64,000 nucleotides of DNA, from the NCBI GenBank assembly GCA_020744225.1, contig JAGMWG010000001.1, positions 1,922,001 through 1,986,000 of the forward strand, given 5' to 3'. The notes under the pieces were generated by a model. That model was not told the DNA's origin, did no database searches, and saw only the letters and a list, made by a program, of their open reading frames with translations. A program made the position numbers and the translations under genes. The stretch is from Paraphoma chrysanthemicola (taxonomy: Eukaryota > Ascomycota > Dothideomycetes > Pleosporales > Phaeosphaeriaceae). Below are positions 30,698-42,442 of this stretch, piece by piece (the stretch's first letter is position 1; every line of letters begins with the position of its first letter).

Positions 30698-33004
30698 GAA
30701 GGAAAAAGCCTACCAGAACCATCAAGAAGCGAGCGACGAGAATAGAAAGGTGAACAATACGCGAGAAGGCATGCTGGGTGGGAAACGATGATATAATGGC
30801 ATCAGCCTTGCGGGAGAATCTGATACAACGAGCACACCGAGGAAGGTGATCGTACATGTCTGGAAACCGAAAGGAGTCGTGCCGCTGAAGCGGCAGATCA
30901 TCGCGTACGTCCAAAACACGGGACATCGATGCACTACTAGGACTATCCTGGACGAGATATCGCAGAGTTGGCGAATAGAGTACGGGAACAGGTGTTTTAC
31001 ACTTGCAAGATCCGTGTGACTCGTGTGCATAGCCGGGGTACCAGAACCTCTTTTTAGCAGTAATGCTTGCTATAGTGCAAGTCCTTATGTACGTAGAGTT
31101 GTCGCCGGTGCCTGTGAGTGTCGTTTGGTGTGCGTGGCCAGCTAACACCATAATATTTCATGACGCCACTAGACCAGGTTCTGGAGACACTCAGAATAGC
31201 TTAATAGTGTGTGGGCTTGTTCTCGGTAGCTTGGGATAGTAGGAAACGGACCGGCGAGTGCCTTCTGTATTATTGCACGGCATTCTCATTGCCAGCATTA
31301 ACTTCGCCAAGGCTCCGTGAATTGCGCTGTGTACTTGTTAGGTCGCTTTATTTCAGGACGAGGTATCCTTCCAGCGGGTGAAATGGCTATTAGTGACGAA
31401 ACGGCATGACTACTAAGAATGCTTCTTCCCGCATAAATGTGCCAGCATCCTCGCCTAACTGCAAACATGCAGAGGTTTAGTTGGCGATTGTAGTCACCCT
31501 TGCCCCCAGAAAGTATACTTGCAATTCGTCATGAGTCGATTATGTTCGTGAATCGCTGAGCGACAAGACCAGCTCATCCCTAGATGAGCGATTCTAATGG
31601 GGAGAGACTATCTTCTTCACCATGAGCAGGTTTCGAAGGACGGCACATCAGAGCGCAATATGGCGCCAGAGCACTAGGAATATCCTGCGAGCAGCATTAT
31701 GTACACCGTTTCGTGGGTAAATGGACGCGGCATGGTAGTTCGAAGATGATGAGACAGACGAAGTAAGAAGGCACCATCAGTATAAGCTTGAACCAAAATA
31801 TGACCGTGCATACGCTAGGAAAGTACAGGAGCAGCTGCACCCATGTGAGCCTGGCATCCCTCACACAACTCTCATGCATCTCGAACAAACGGCAACGCGT
31901 TCCAATCACCCTCAATTAGTCCCCTCGTACGGGTGACGCCATCCGCAGGGCGACCGTGACACCGTCCACTCCCTTCACTGGCACAACAGGCTCACATCCC
32001 ATTGGATCGGAGTAACACTCAGCAAACCTCCAAGCTCTCCAATGGACACCAACCAATGTGTCTTTACCACACCTTATATCTCCGACATGAAGCATAACGC
32101 CTTTCTTGGTTTCTCCTAGCGTGTCGTTCAGCTTGAGCAGCTTTCGACGTTCACTGGTGCCAGGGCCGATCAGCAACAGCCCCGCAAATTTCGCTTGTCA
32201 GCCACCAGACCCTGGACCTCCTGCACCAGCACAACCAACGAACGTCTTGAGGCGCAAGACTGCCAACGTAATACCGCTGCAGCTGCAAAGACAAGAAATC
32301 TGTGGCTTGCTTGCGCCCGAGCATATAGAGGCGATTTGTCTCGGTCTTCTTTCTCCTTTAGCTCTGGCTTTCCGTGGCCAGCTAGCACCTCGACATCACG
32401 ACCTGGCCGCAAGATGGAGTGTGCTTTGTTGTGTTGTGTGATGGCTGGTGAAAGGGGACGACCGAATATATGTGGACGTCTGGCCTTCTTTTGCTGATCA
32501 GGGTCTGGGCCTTGCATCTCCAACGGTTTCTAGTTTGTTCGCTGTCGCACCGAGACACCACAGGCTATCGAACTCACTTGGTCGATGTTACCTGGCCCAG
32601 CACTTTCGATACCATCCAAAACAAACCCACTTGGGCGACTTCAACAAAGACATCTACCCATCGGTCTTACACGAACTGGAATTTTCCTGGCGTTGCCCAT
32701 CATCAGGCATACACAGCTGATGCTTTACTGTCACGAGTAAGCATAAGCTCGCCACGCTAAACACCAAGCTCATGATCACGACTCTCACCTCGAGACTTTT
32801 ACAGCCAAATTTCTCACCTCGCATCGCTCATCTCACTGCTTTCACATTGTCACTTTCACCTCTCAATTAGCGCCTGAAAGTTTCGATATAAATTTCTTGC
32901 GATATCTCCTCTCGACCTCGCAACTACCACTCCAAACCTACCGACTCGTCCAGTTATTGGACCTCCTCTAAGGCAACATACAAGTTCGGCTACCACCACC
33001 CATC
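30698..33004. other. Long intergenic region
   Basis: About 2.3 kb. No conserved domain was recognised; several frames of 80-160 codons on either strand lack ATG-led, family-like content. The rightmost 250 bp are C/T-rich with a TATAAAT near 32887, consistent with the promoter and leader of the secreted-protein gene at 33005. Confidence 0.5.
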
Positions 33005-33553
33005 ATGCTCCTCAATCTCATCCTCTGGACTATGTCCTTCCTTCCCTTCCTCGCGGCCATGCCAACCACCCCAGGCCCCCTCCAGAAGCGCTGCACCAAT
33101 GTCCTCCAGAACCCCTCCTTCGAGTCCGGTATAGATCCCTGGCTCGCCATGGCCTTCGGTTCCTGGGCTCAGCGTGGCGTGTACACTTCAGCAAGCGGCG
33201 GCCACGACGGTCGCAACTTCTACTTCGGCCAGTCCAACGCCACCGTCGCCTCCTCCAGCTTGAACCTATCGCAATCCGGACTCCAGATCCCCGCAGGCAC
33301 GACTGTGGACTGCAGCACGTGGGTAGCAACCGATCGGCCGGGAAATGTCGGTAACACGCACGTGGAGTTATTTGTCGACGAGCAGTCGTGTGGGAGTGTA
33401 TATCTGGGCACCACGGGTTGGACGAAGGTCGGTGGCAAGGTCAAGGTCAGCGGCGACAGCCACACGTTCTCAATCATCGCTGTGAGTAGTGAGACGGGCC
33501 CAGAGGGCGGGGCGATCTGGGTTGACGACGCGGTCTTGGGAACCGGCTGCTGA
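33005..33553 (+). CDS. Small secreted protein with a carbohydrate-binding-like beta-sandwich, 182 aa
   Basis: The N-terminus MLLNLILWTMSFLPFLAAMP is a likely signal peptide, followed by a Lys-Arg pair (QKR) that fits Kex2 processing just before the first Cys. The mature part begins CTNVLQNPSFESGIDPW, a pattern common in CBM_4_9/CenC-like and other galactose-binding-fold domains (the NPSFE motif and a later WVDDAVL). It has four Cys, enough for two disulfides, and potential N-glycosylation sites such as NLS. There is no catalytic signature. A role in binding a polysaccharide in the wall or host tissue is inference. Single exon. Confidence 0.75.
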   Translation: MLLNLILWTMSFLPFLAAMPTTPGPLQKRCTNVLQNPSFESGIDPWLAMAFGSWAQRGVYTSASGGHDGRNFYFGQSNATVASSSLNLSQSGLQIPAGTTVDCSTWVATDRPGNVGNTHVELFVDEQSCGSVYLGTTGWTKVGGKVKVSGDSHTFSIIAVSSETGPEGGAIWVDDAVLGTGC

Positions 33554-33809
33554 GCGCGCTCGCTGGCGCTCTGGTGCGCTGCAGCAAGTGAAGGAGATGA
33601 TTCGATACAACAAGGAAAGTAATGGGCTGCGAGCGACTGACGAACTTGGAAGGGATAGACAAAAAGTGAGATGACTTTCGTGTATATCATAGTATGCTTC
33701 TACGCTGTTTATACAGAAGTGGAAAACCAACCATTACCAGGTCCCAAGTCCCAATATGTGTCAACGCCCGAAAATGCAACACCCTCCATCGTGTACAAAC
33801 GCTCTACAA

Positions 33810-35882
33810 CTATCCCTCAAAGAACTTCGCCTTCTGCGCCATATCATGTCTTACCACCGTCTTCGTCTTATTCTTCCCAGCTGCACTGACCATACTCGGC
33901 GTAATCCCCCTTACCGGCAACGCAGCCACACTGCCCGTCCCATACTTGACTTCATCAAACAGACCATCATACTGTCCGTGCGTCACCGAGTCCTTGCGCG
34001 ACGAACTCGGCTTTACGGGCTTCACGGTGCTCGCATCACTCGGCTCCGACACCACGCTCGGGCGATGTTTACGGCGATGCTTACTCTCTGTCGAGTGTTG
34101 CGACGCGCCATCGTCATCGGAATCATGGTGCGAGTGCGACTTGTGCGAGCGGCGCGAGTGCTTGGATGAAGAAGAGTGTTTGCTAACTGAGCTGGAGCTA
34201 TCGGAGTGCTTCTTCTTGCGGTGGCGACGGCTTGCGGTGGATCCGATTTGCGAAATGCTGTCGCTGGGGACGACCGTGTCCATGTCGTCTTCGGTGACTT
34301 CTTCGATTTCGAGGTCGTCGATAAAGTCGTCGTGTTTGCTGGTGCTGGATTTGGCATCGCGGCCTAGGATGCTGCTCACGATGGAGGCGGCTTTAGATGG
34401 GGCTTTGGAGGGAGCTCTTGATGCTGCGGGAGGTGGAGAAGGAGATGACTCGATCGCTTCCTCGTGGCGACTACGACTGCTCTTGGAGTGTGAGGTGTGT
34501 CTTGAGGCGTGGCTGTGCGTTGATTTGGCCTTGGATCTGCTTGAGTGATGCGAGTGAACGCTACCCTCGCTGACCCGGCGGGGCTCATGATCAGGCACGA
34601 AAGAAGAGATGAGTGAGCTCGGTGCGGCACTGTGAGCTACACTTCGAGCTTTGGACACAACACTATGCGGCGCGGCAGATGGAGCGATGCTGCGTGCCTT
34701 CTCGATGGTCAACAGTTCAGGACTTGTGACTGATCGCGCAACTGTCAGCCTCGATCGCGCTTGGGATGGGGCAACAGAGTATGCAGGAGCATATTCTATG
34801 GCCAAGGGTGATGGTTCTTGAGCCCTCGATACGTGCGACGCTGAATAGTATGTGGGCGGTGCCTCGATTTGCTGAGGCGCATATACACTACGTGGCTGCG
34901 GCGGTGTAGATGAATGGTATGATCGGACGTCGATGTTGCGGTGTACTGACTCTGGACTCGGAGTTGGGGGTGCGGTCTGGATAGTGGGCTGTGGGTCCTG
35001 CAGGGGTGTCTGGGGTTGGGATGAGACCTGAGCAAGGTAACCGGCTGCACCCTTGACGATGTTTTTGGCTTCCATGAAAGCGCTGAAGTCCGACTCCTTC
35101 TTTGCGCTGTCTCGCTCGCTACTGACCATGGCGTATGCAACGGCAGCACCTGCTGCAGCACCTAGAAGGGTGCCGATGATCTTCTTAGCCGCGCCATCGC
35201 CAGCATCGGAAGCGGCTGCTTGCGGAACAGCAACAGGTTCTGACACGCTCCTGGCTATGCTTCCAGCCTTTGAAGCTACACTTGGCGCCTTCGAGACGAC
35301 AGATCCAGCCTTCGATGCAACTTCCGTAGGTGCGGGCCTTGATGCGGATGTCCTTGAGCTGACGACACTTCTGTCATCACGGTAGCTCTCATAGCGCTCA
35401 TGAACACTGCGTTGCCAAGTGATGACTCTACTGTGCTCAATCACGGTGCCATCATCTCGCATGTCGGGGCCATTTCTGAAAACCACTTCGATGCTGTTGC
35501 CGTCCAGATCCAGCACGGCCGCATTGAAATGACCATCGTCATCGCAACGCGTGGCTGGTGCACCATTCGGCCGACCTCCAGCGGTCAAAGCTGCTGTGTA
35601 GAAGTCCCGAACGGCTGTTCGACTGGGAGCGGTGAATGCGATGTGCGCGGCGCCGGCTTTTACGCTATGATCATTGTCAGTCGCGGTGTATATGAAGGTG
35701 CATCGGCAATCCTACCCAGGCGTTTCTTGGCACAAGAAGAAGTCTGCATCTTGAATGCCGAAACCTATCTGGTTGCCGGATTGTCCTATATAGCGGTAAC
35801 CCAGGGGCTGAAGAGCGGAGAGAAAGAATGATGATGAAGTCGGGAGATGGGAGACGGTGAGTCCAATGTGGGAAACGGGCAT
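33810..35882 (-). CDS. Glyoxalase/VOC-domain protein with a long Ser-rich basic C-terminal extension, 673 aa
   Basis: Predicted exons: 35882-35716 and 35664-33810, with a 51-nt intron. Residues 1-160 form a glyoxalase/bleomycin-resistance (VOC) domain: MPVSHIGLTVSHLPTSSSFF, YIGQSGNQIGFGIQDADFFL, KAGAAHIAF and LDLDGNSIEVVFRN. These carry candidate metal-ligand His and Glu residues. The rest is unlike the family: a disordered Ser/Ala/Pro region, a glycine-zipper-like hydrophobic stretch (KIIGTLLGAAAGAAVAYAMV, around residue 250) and a His/Ser/Lys-rich segment with repeated HSSRSK and SKHS patterns. The C-terminus is basic. The single open frame of exon 2 joins both parts, so the fusion is real in this sequence. 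Function of the fusion is unknown. The ATG at 35882 was chosen because the upstream in-frame start is TTG. Confidence 0.85.
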
Positions 35883-37264
35883 GGTGCGAAGAGCGGTGAG
35901 CGGCGAATCAAGCGAAGGTAAAACTATGCAAACAACGAATGGTGAATTAAGTAAGAACAAGGTGTGTTTCAAACACAGCAGATAGCGTCAGTTGGAAGGA
36001 ATACGCGATAGCAGTGGTGAGTGATGGTTGAGGTAGCGGTGCTACTTGGAGGTTTATATCTGAGCGCCGTCTGGCTGGACCATCTCGATGCATCGTGACA
36101 GGATTAGCAGGGCGTTCGATACCGTTGCAGGAAAGTCGTCGCTAGTCCGCCCCACTGATGCTGTTGGCTATCAAGGAGGTCGCTGTCAAGTTGCCCGTGG
36201 GACTGCCACATGTCCTGCGTCTGCAGCTAAGGAAGTGTTGGTATAAGCGAGTGATGAATGAGGCTCATTGGATCTTGCTCTCGGCCCGGGCCCGCGGAGG
36301 AATCAACATCCACACGCCTCACATTGCACAGAGTAATAGTGAGCTCTCGCCCTCGAGGCCCCATACTCCCTGGCCGCGCGCGGCCGGAACTACGCTGCAC
36401 TCTGCAAGCGCCATTTGTCGCCGCACTGCACGATGAGATGGTGTGACGTCCGCAATTATCTACGCTCGAGCTTGAGCATCAAGTGACTTCGAAGTGAGGC
36501 CAACGTAGTGGATCCCCTTGACCAGAAGTCCGGCCGATGCCATAGAATTGGTGAATTCGGAGCCTCATTGCTTTTTGTGCTGTTCTTCGTGATTCTGGGA
36601 GATCAGCGGCGGTTCCATCCGCAGCGCAACTCTCCCGCCGCACGCGACAAATCCTGGCACTTGTCCAAGCAAAGTATAGCGAAAAGCACGGTACTGGGAT
36701 GATACTTGCTTAGGGTATCATTGAATTTTGAGCATGGCTAATGACACAGAGCGTACTTTCGGTTTTGTCAGACGTTGCGCACGCTGACGGTCAAATTCTC
36801 TCCAACAAGCCAGAGTCGCAATTATGTACAAAGCTATTTTCTGACGAAAGAGTACACTAGTCGGCGCCATGACGAATGCGGGGTCCAGCGGCCCGACCAG
36901 TAAGGTAAAGACACCTACATTTGCGCGTAGAAGGCGTGCAGCGCCATCGATCGAGAGCAAAGAAAAACAGGAAGTGTGGGGCAGGTTGAAATGCCCCACG
37001 GTTCTTTAAGAAGAACGATGTTTGGACGTTGAGCCAGAGTATTATTTTGTTGTAAAAGAACCTCAAGCAGACGCTCAAAACCAAATGCAGTAGCGCATGG
37101 GCTGTCGATGTTGTGATCTAAGCCAGAATGCGTGTCCCGCTGCCTATAGTGAATCCTGTCTTCGGTTTGTCCTCGATGTGACACCGCAAGGGCGGGCCAA
37201 TAGTCGCGCTTCGACTAAGAGGCGTGTCCGGTGAACACTGGCCGGATTGATTTCGGTCCTTCGT
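35883..37264. other. Intergenic region
   Basis: About 1.4 kb between two minus-strand genes. No recognisable gene; the open frames are short and begin with GTG or lack domain content. Confidence 0.5.
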
Positions 37265-38235
37265 CTAGAAGATACCCCATACGTCCTCGGCTGCATGGCA
37301 GAATTTGCTGCATGCAACGCTGGCGCTGAGATTGAACTGGCTGATGGCAATGCTGTCATCCTTCAAGTGGTCCGCGAAATCATCATTGCCCTTTGCCATG
37401 GCTCCGACAAAAACCGCTATGCTCTCGTTCTGGCTCAGGCCTGAAATGTAATCACTCACGCGCACAACCTCGGAGTCGAAGCTGAGTGTGACTTTGCGGC
37501 AATTGGGCGGAAGATGGTCGGTGATGGGGTTCTTGATGACCTCGATAAGCTTCTCCTGAGACGAGGTCGAGCGGATCTGGTGCCTGTGGAGCAACTGTAC
37601 CATGAGGCCGGCGAAACGCTTGAACGTTCGAGGGATGCGGACCGTCGGGCTGACTCTGATGAGCACATTCTTTGATGTCTGGATGTAGATCTGCAGCTTG
37701 CCCGCCTTGTTGATAGGCGAGTCGAGGAGCGTGAGAAGACACTGACCAGCCACGTTAGCCAAGTGGAGATCAGCGATATGCACAGCGCTCGTGTACGCAC
37801 CTGATGGGTAATGTCTGGCCGTGCCTCACTGATGTCGCGGCCCATCTTCCTCATGACACCGATGTGATCGTCGCTGTTGAGGAGGTTGTACTTGTCCTCT
37901 CGAGCCCCGGGGCCGCGGCCTGAGCCGTGTGACGCCTTGTACGTCTCAAGGGTGGCATTGCACAACACTACAATCAGTCGCTGTGAGTCTTTGTCGTTGG
38001 TGGGAATTGGTGCGTGCTGCTCAGCGACTAGCTTTGGGAGCTCCGGAGGCGGCATAGACTGGGTTCCTGCCGGTTGAGCGGCATGTCAGCGCTGTGGTTT
38101 ATATGAGAGAGGGCAGACAAATGGTGTCATGACCAGCGATGCTGTCGACATACTTGCGCGTTTCTTGCCCCGCTCGGGCGAGTCACGAGAGGACGGTCGT
38201 TCGCTAGATGCTTCTGGCTGAAGTGGGCCGGCCAT
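37265..38235 (-). CDS. EMG1: 18S rRNA pseudouridine N1-methyltransferase Emg1/Nep1
   Basis: SPOUT-class enzyme that methylates the hypermodified pseudouridine of 18S rRNA and assists assembly of the small ribosomal subunit in the nucleolus. Predicted exons: 38235-38154, 38066-37801 and 37741-37265, giving 274 aa with consistent phases. The sequence matches the family throughout: RLIVVLCNATLETYKASHG, DDHIGVMRKMGRDISEARPD, CLLTLLDSPINKAGKLQIYI, VRIPRTFKRFAGLMVQLLH, NPITDHLPPNCRKV and FVGAMAKGNDDF. About 40 N-terminal polar residues precede the fold, with a basic GKKRAR. Only the exon 1 extent is less certain. Confidence 0.95.
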
Positions 38236-39522
38236 TTTGAAGTCAAGGCGGTGATATGCGAACGGACAATTGAAGGCTTTGGTTCAAAAAGCTGATTTGC
38301 GGGGTAGATGCGAAGTAGTGTGCGGTTGTATCTGTACGTTAGAGATCCTTGAGTATCTTATACACACCAATCGACCTGACGATGAGTTTCTTAGGAGCTT
38401 GTTGTGTTGTGCAAAGCTGCGAATGGCGATGATCGCAGGCTATATGCTGTCAGCCAACAGTCGGTGAAGCGTGAAAGGAATTTTTGCGGCCAATAGACTC
38501 GAGCCAAGCACGGTCCGCCGAACGTTGGTTCTGTCAGGCGCGGATCGGTCGCCGAAGCTGTCACGTGCTTCCCAGCCTATCCAACAACAGTGAGGTGAGC
38601 ATTGATCTGACTAAGAATGCGCCGAATTCAGGACTGATTGAGCAGTGATTGTCACGCAGTCGCTCGGGGTCCGGCCAGTCTTCCGTGCATGTCCAACCGC
38701 ACATTCGGACTCCTGCACACTGCACGTTGACGTCTCCGATCGGACCACACGTCCGCTACACCCACATATTCACATAAGTGTCGTGCGGATAAAGTTGTAC
38801 TTGCATTGCACACATAGTCGCTAGAAGGTCTTCAGTGCATCATAGAGGTTGCGCTAAAGTCCTCCACGCACGCGAGCGCCTCTCGGAGTGTCCCATCGGA
38901 CATGTTAAGGCGGAGTGCCTCGTCAGAGCGCATGACGACACCAACCTGGTGGCCCACGTTCGGCACCAAAAGGACGACCACCGACCAATACTTCTCGGGC
39001 ATCACCATGCAACTGCCGCATCGTACGACTTGTGTCTCCTGAGAGGCTCTCTTTTCATGTCGGCTCCTCCTGCAACATAGTTCGGAATGCCTGTCTCATA
39101 TGTGCCCCTGGGCCGCAGCCAATTCGAAACACTCGCGATGCAAGATTGGTTCCTCCCACACCGAGACGGCAAGCCGAGCCCTTTGTATGGCGACTCTTGT
39201 AAACATTATGCTATCTGCTCAAGATCAGGTCATGTACGAAACGACTATAGTTTTGCTGACGCGCTGCCTTTGCGGCGCTTGGAACACGACCACATAGACT
39301 AATTGCCCGCGTTCCCGCACGCCTCGCCCGACACTAAGTTAGCAGTCGCATCTGTTTCTTTCGTTTCTATCGCTTCGACAGCGCCCATCACCGTTCATAA
39401 TCGCGACAGCCGGCTGTCATTACATTCTCTTATCTTATTTTCTCAAGCGACAGCATTGCGTCTTAAACCAGACCCCCAACAACCATCTCCAAGAAAAAAA
39501 CGCGCAAGGACAACTAAACACA
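38236..39522. other. Intergenic region
   Basis: About 1.3 kb. Open frames near 38835-39300 on the plus strand have no recognisable domain. The last 150 bp before 39523 are C/T-rich with TTTCTTTCGTTTCT and look like a promoter and leader. Confidence 0.45.
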
Positions 39523-39750
39523 ATGGCTTTCGAGTGGCTCGCACCGATCCTCACACCAACCGCACTCCGATCAGTACAAGCAGACGGTCGGCCAGTAATA
39601 ACGCTATTCGTCGTTATATTCGGTCTCTCGCTATTCGGCGCATTATGCTGGTACATCAACTTCGAAACCTCAAAAGCATACCCGAAGAAGGTCGATCCGA
39701 ATGCGAAAAAGGCACCGGGTCTCAAGAGATTCCTACCCAGATTTTCTTGA
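39523..39750 (+). CDS. Small single-pass membrane protein, 75 aa
   Basis: The ATG lies in the context CACAATGGC after a C/T- and A-rich leader. One strong hydrophobic helix (VITLFVVIFGLSLFGALCWY) sits near residues 25-44 and is followed by a basic tail (KKVDPNAKKAPGLKRFLPR), so the N-terminus would face the lumen or outside. It has no signal-peptide cleavage site and no domain that I recognise. Short proteins of this layout are common in the ER or mitochondria, but no location can be claimed. The gene is short and intronless; coding status rests on ATG context and composition. Confidence 0.55.
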   Translation: MAFEWLAPILTPTALRSVQADGRPVITLFVVIFGLSLFGALCWYINFETSKAYPKKVDPNAKKAPGLKRFLPRFS

Positions 39751-40354
39751 ACAGCAAAGGACAGCGATCAGCATGATGAGAAGTCCGTCGGCGACCGCAA
39801 AAAATGTCGCTACTTATACCCATGGCCTCGCTGAGCGAATCGATTGACCGGGCCGACACAGCATAGCACACGGCTTTATCAGCAGTCAAGATATGATCTG
39901 TTCATCGAAGTCCTCAATATCCCAAACTACCAAATCAAATCACTTACTTCCTGGCTGGCCATTACGACGGGCTCTTCTTTGGTGGTTGTAATATCACAGT
40001 TTTCAAGCGAGCATTTGTTGCATTTCTTATATTTTGTTAGAGCTCTAGATGGGCAATTACATGTACATTCTTCCCTTAATATACCTTAGAATATCACAAT
40101 TAAGAGCTGGAGATGTATTGTGCTTACGCATGCAGTCCGAAGCAAGTCGGGTGTTGTGATGTTCGTCGGACCCTGATGCGGCGTGACGTAAACGCAGCCA
40201 CAGCTTATGGTGCTCATCAGTCAAATGCAGCAACGACGACCACCAAGATATAAGAATCTCACTTCTGGTATTCTGAGACACGTACTGGAAGCAAAGTCAA
40301 CTTGAACACGCCTCAACCATCCAGTTTCACAGTCGTTGCTCATTGGCCACAAAC
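39751..40354. other. Intergenic between membrane-protein and SDR genes
   Basis: About 600 bp, no recognisable feature. Confidence 0.4.
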
Positions 40355-41193
40355 ATGGCATCACAAGCCGCATCCACAGCGCTTACTCTAAAGGATAAGG
40401 TTGCGATCATCACTGGCGCTTCTCGAGGCATCGGAGCTGGCTTGGCACTAGAACTGGCACGAAGAGGAGCAAATGTGAGTCCAATAAAGTGAACCCTGAT
40501 GCGAGAACAGCCGCTCACAAAAGACAGGTCACACTCGTGTATACCTCCCCAAGAAGCGAAGAGCTCACAACAAAGCTCGCATCAGAGATCGAAGCTTTGG
40601 GCAGCGGCAGTAATGCGACGATCGTACAAGCAGATCTCTCACAGACCGCTTCACCAAAGAAGATCGTAGACGCCACACTCGAAGCGTTCGGGGGCAAGAT
40701 CGACATACTTGTCAACAATGCTGGTGTCCTATTCGGCAAACCCATCGCCGAAACAACAGCTGAAGACTACGCTGCGATATTCGATATCAATGTGCGAGCG
40801 CCCCTGCTCATGACTGCAGCAGTAGTGCCACATCTTCGAGCGCCAGGAAGAATCATCAATCTAAGTTCTGTTGGCGCTAGATTTGGTCCATCTGGGTTGG
40901 CGCTCTACGCCGCCTCAAAAGCAGCCATCGAGGGCATGACACGAAGCCTAGCTCACGAACTCGGAGGCGCAGGCCATACTGTCAACGCCGTCGCACCCGG
41001 GCCTACCGAATCAGAGATGCTAGATGATGTGCCAAAAGACATCGTGGAAACCCAGCTCAAGACAACGGCGGTGGAGCATCGTGTGGGTACAGTGGACGAC
41101 ATTGCTCGGATTGTGGCGTTCCTAGCCAGTGAGGATGCGCGCTGGGTGTCGGGACAAACGATTTCCGCCTCTGGTGGTTACCTCTTGATCTGA
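40355..41193 (+). CDS. Short-chain dehydrogenase/reductase, 261 aa
   Basis: Predicted exons: 40355-40474 and 40528-41193, with a 53-nt intron after codon 40. A classical SDR: cofactor motif ITGASRGIG near residue 20, NNAG near 110, catalytic Ser in NLSSVGARFG, and YAASK (Tyr and Lys of the active site) near 175-179. The C-terminal SGQTISASGGYLL is the usual end of 3-oxoacyl-ACP reductase-like SDRs. A nucleotide-binding Arg (ASRG) suggests NADP(H) preference, by family knowledge. The substrate is unknown. The first exon carries the whole glycine motif, so the intron placement is well supported. Confidence 0.93.
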
Positions 41194-42442
41194 GTGTGGC
41201 TTGGTGATGCTGTGAATGTTTTGTCGGAGTATTGGTCGAGGCGGTCTCCCAGCTGGACGTGTTTGGTGCCGAGACTTTTGATGTTTGGACAAAAATAGAG
41301 AATGGACGGATTTGAGAATGCTGGGCACTGAGCGTGTGCCATAGTTGAAACGAACGACAGATCGGATCAAAATCACATTTTTGCCTTCAAATGGAGTCCT
41401 CATAGTCTAAGGTCTCTAGCAGCGGTCTCAGTGATATCGAACGATGCGTTTAATGGTGAGTAGGCGTGGCCGTCAGCGTGGGTCATGAGTCTCAGCTATT
41501 GTGACAGGATCTAGTCAAGCTGCCGAGGTGCCGCTGAGCCGCACGTTGAAAACCCCTGCCTTACAGCTGTCGCCTTCAGCCTCAACGGAGATTTCTCGCG
41601 AACCTTGAACCTAGTCAAGTACCGCCTTGCTTGCCGTGCGGTCCAAATTCATCGGAGGGAAGTTGCGCTGGTGATTAGGAGGCCAGTGTCGGCACACTCT
41701 TTTAGCGCCACCGACTCCAAACCTTGGCAGGTTTTAGGCCGGCTTCTCCTACACCTATGAAACACGACCTTCAGCCAAATCGCATGGCAAAGGCCAAATG
41801 CCATGGCCACTCAGGTTTCAGAGCATGGCGTTAGCCGTAGCGGAGCCATGCGACCGCTCTGATTTGCTGCATCGTGCTGTCCAGGGTCCTACGATACGCG
41901 CTCACTGAAGGCGCATCCCGAGCTGTCGCAGCTTGCAGAGCGCGCTCACGGAAAGGTGGTTCGATTTCTGCTACCGTTTTGCTTCGCTGCGGTAAGCCTC
42001 TGCTCGTCTCCACGCGTCCTGAGTCCTGGTTCCCACATGGTGCTGGCAATGATATCCTAAGCACCAGTCCCCACCCAGCACCCTCTTTCCCAACGTGTGT
42101 ACCGCTTTACGTGTGCTTATAGACTTTTGTTTCCCCTTTGGCTCAGCACTCTGTCCCGTTTTCATGCCGGTGCTTCTTTAGCCGGGTGACCTAGAGTTCC
42201 CCCATTCTGTACCTTCTCTTCTTCTGTGCGGGCACCTCTTAGTAAGTCTGTTCCTCTCCTGCTGTCGTCGTCGTCGTCGCATGCCATGACGCAACGTCCT
42301 ATGCGATGCAGTACTAATCTATCCGCAGAACACTAGACATTCATTCATTATATTGTATACTTCGGCCACTCTCAGCAGGTCTGAAGATCGACGCCGCCCA
42401 CATCAAGGCACATCGCCACTACCACGTTCTCTTCGAATCGCC
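41194..42442. other. Intergenic region with a GTC microsatellite
   Basis: About 1.25 kb containing the promoter and leader of noxB. A short (GTC)n repeat lies near 42263-42279. No coding feature was recognised. Confidence 0.5.

Noticed and set aside
31916..32176. 86-codon minus-strand ORF with a plausible-looking sequence
   Set aside because: Starts with TTG, no domain, and no supporting context.
33694..34548. 284-codon plus-strand ORF opposite the glyoxalase-fusion gene
   Set aside because: Cys/Leu-rich antisense shadow of the Ser/Arg-rich tail.
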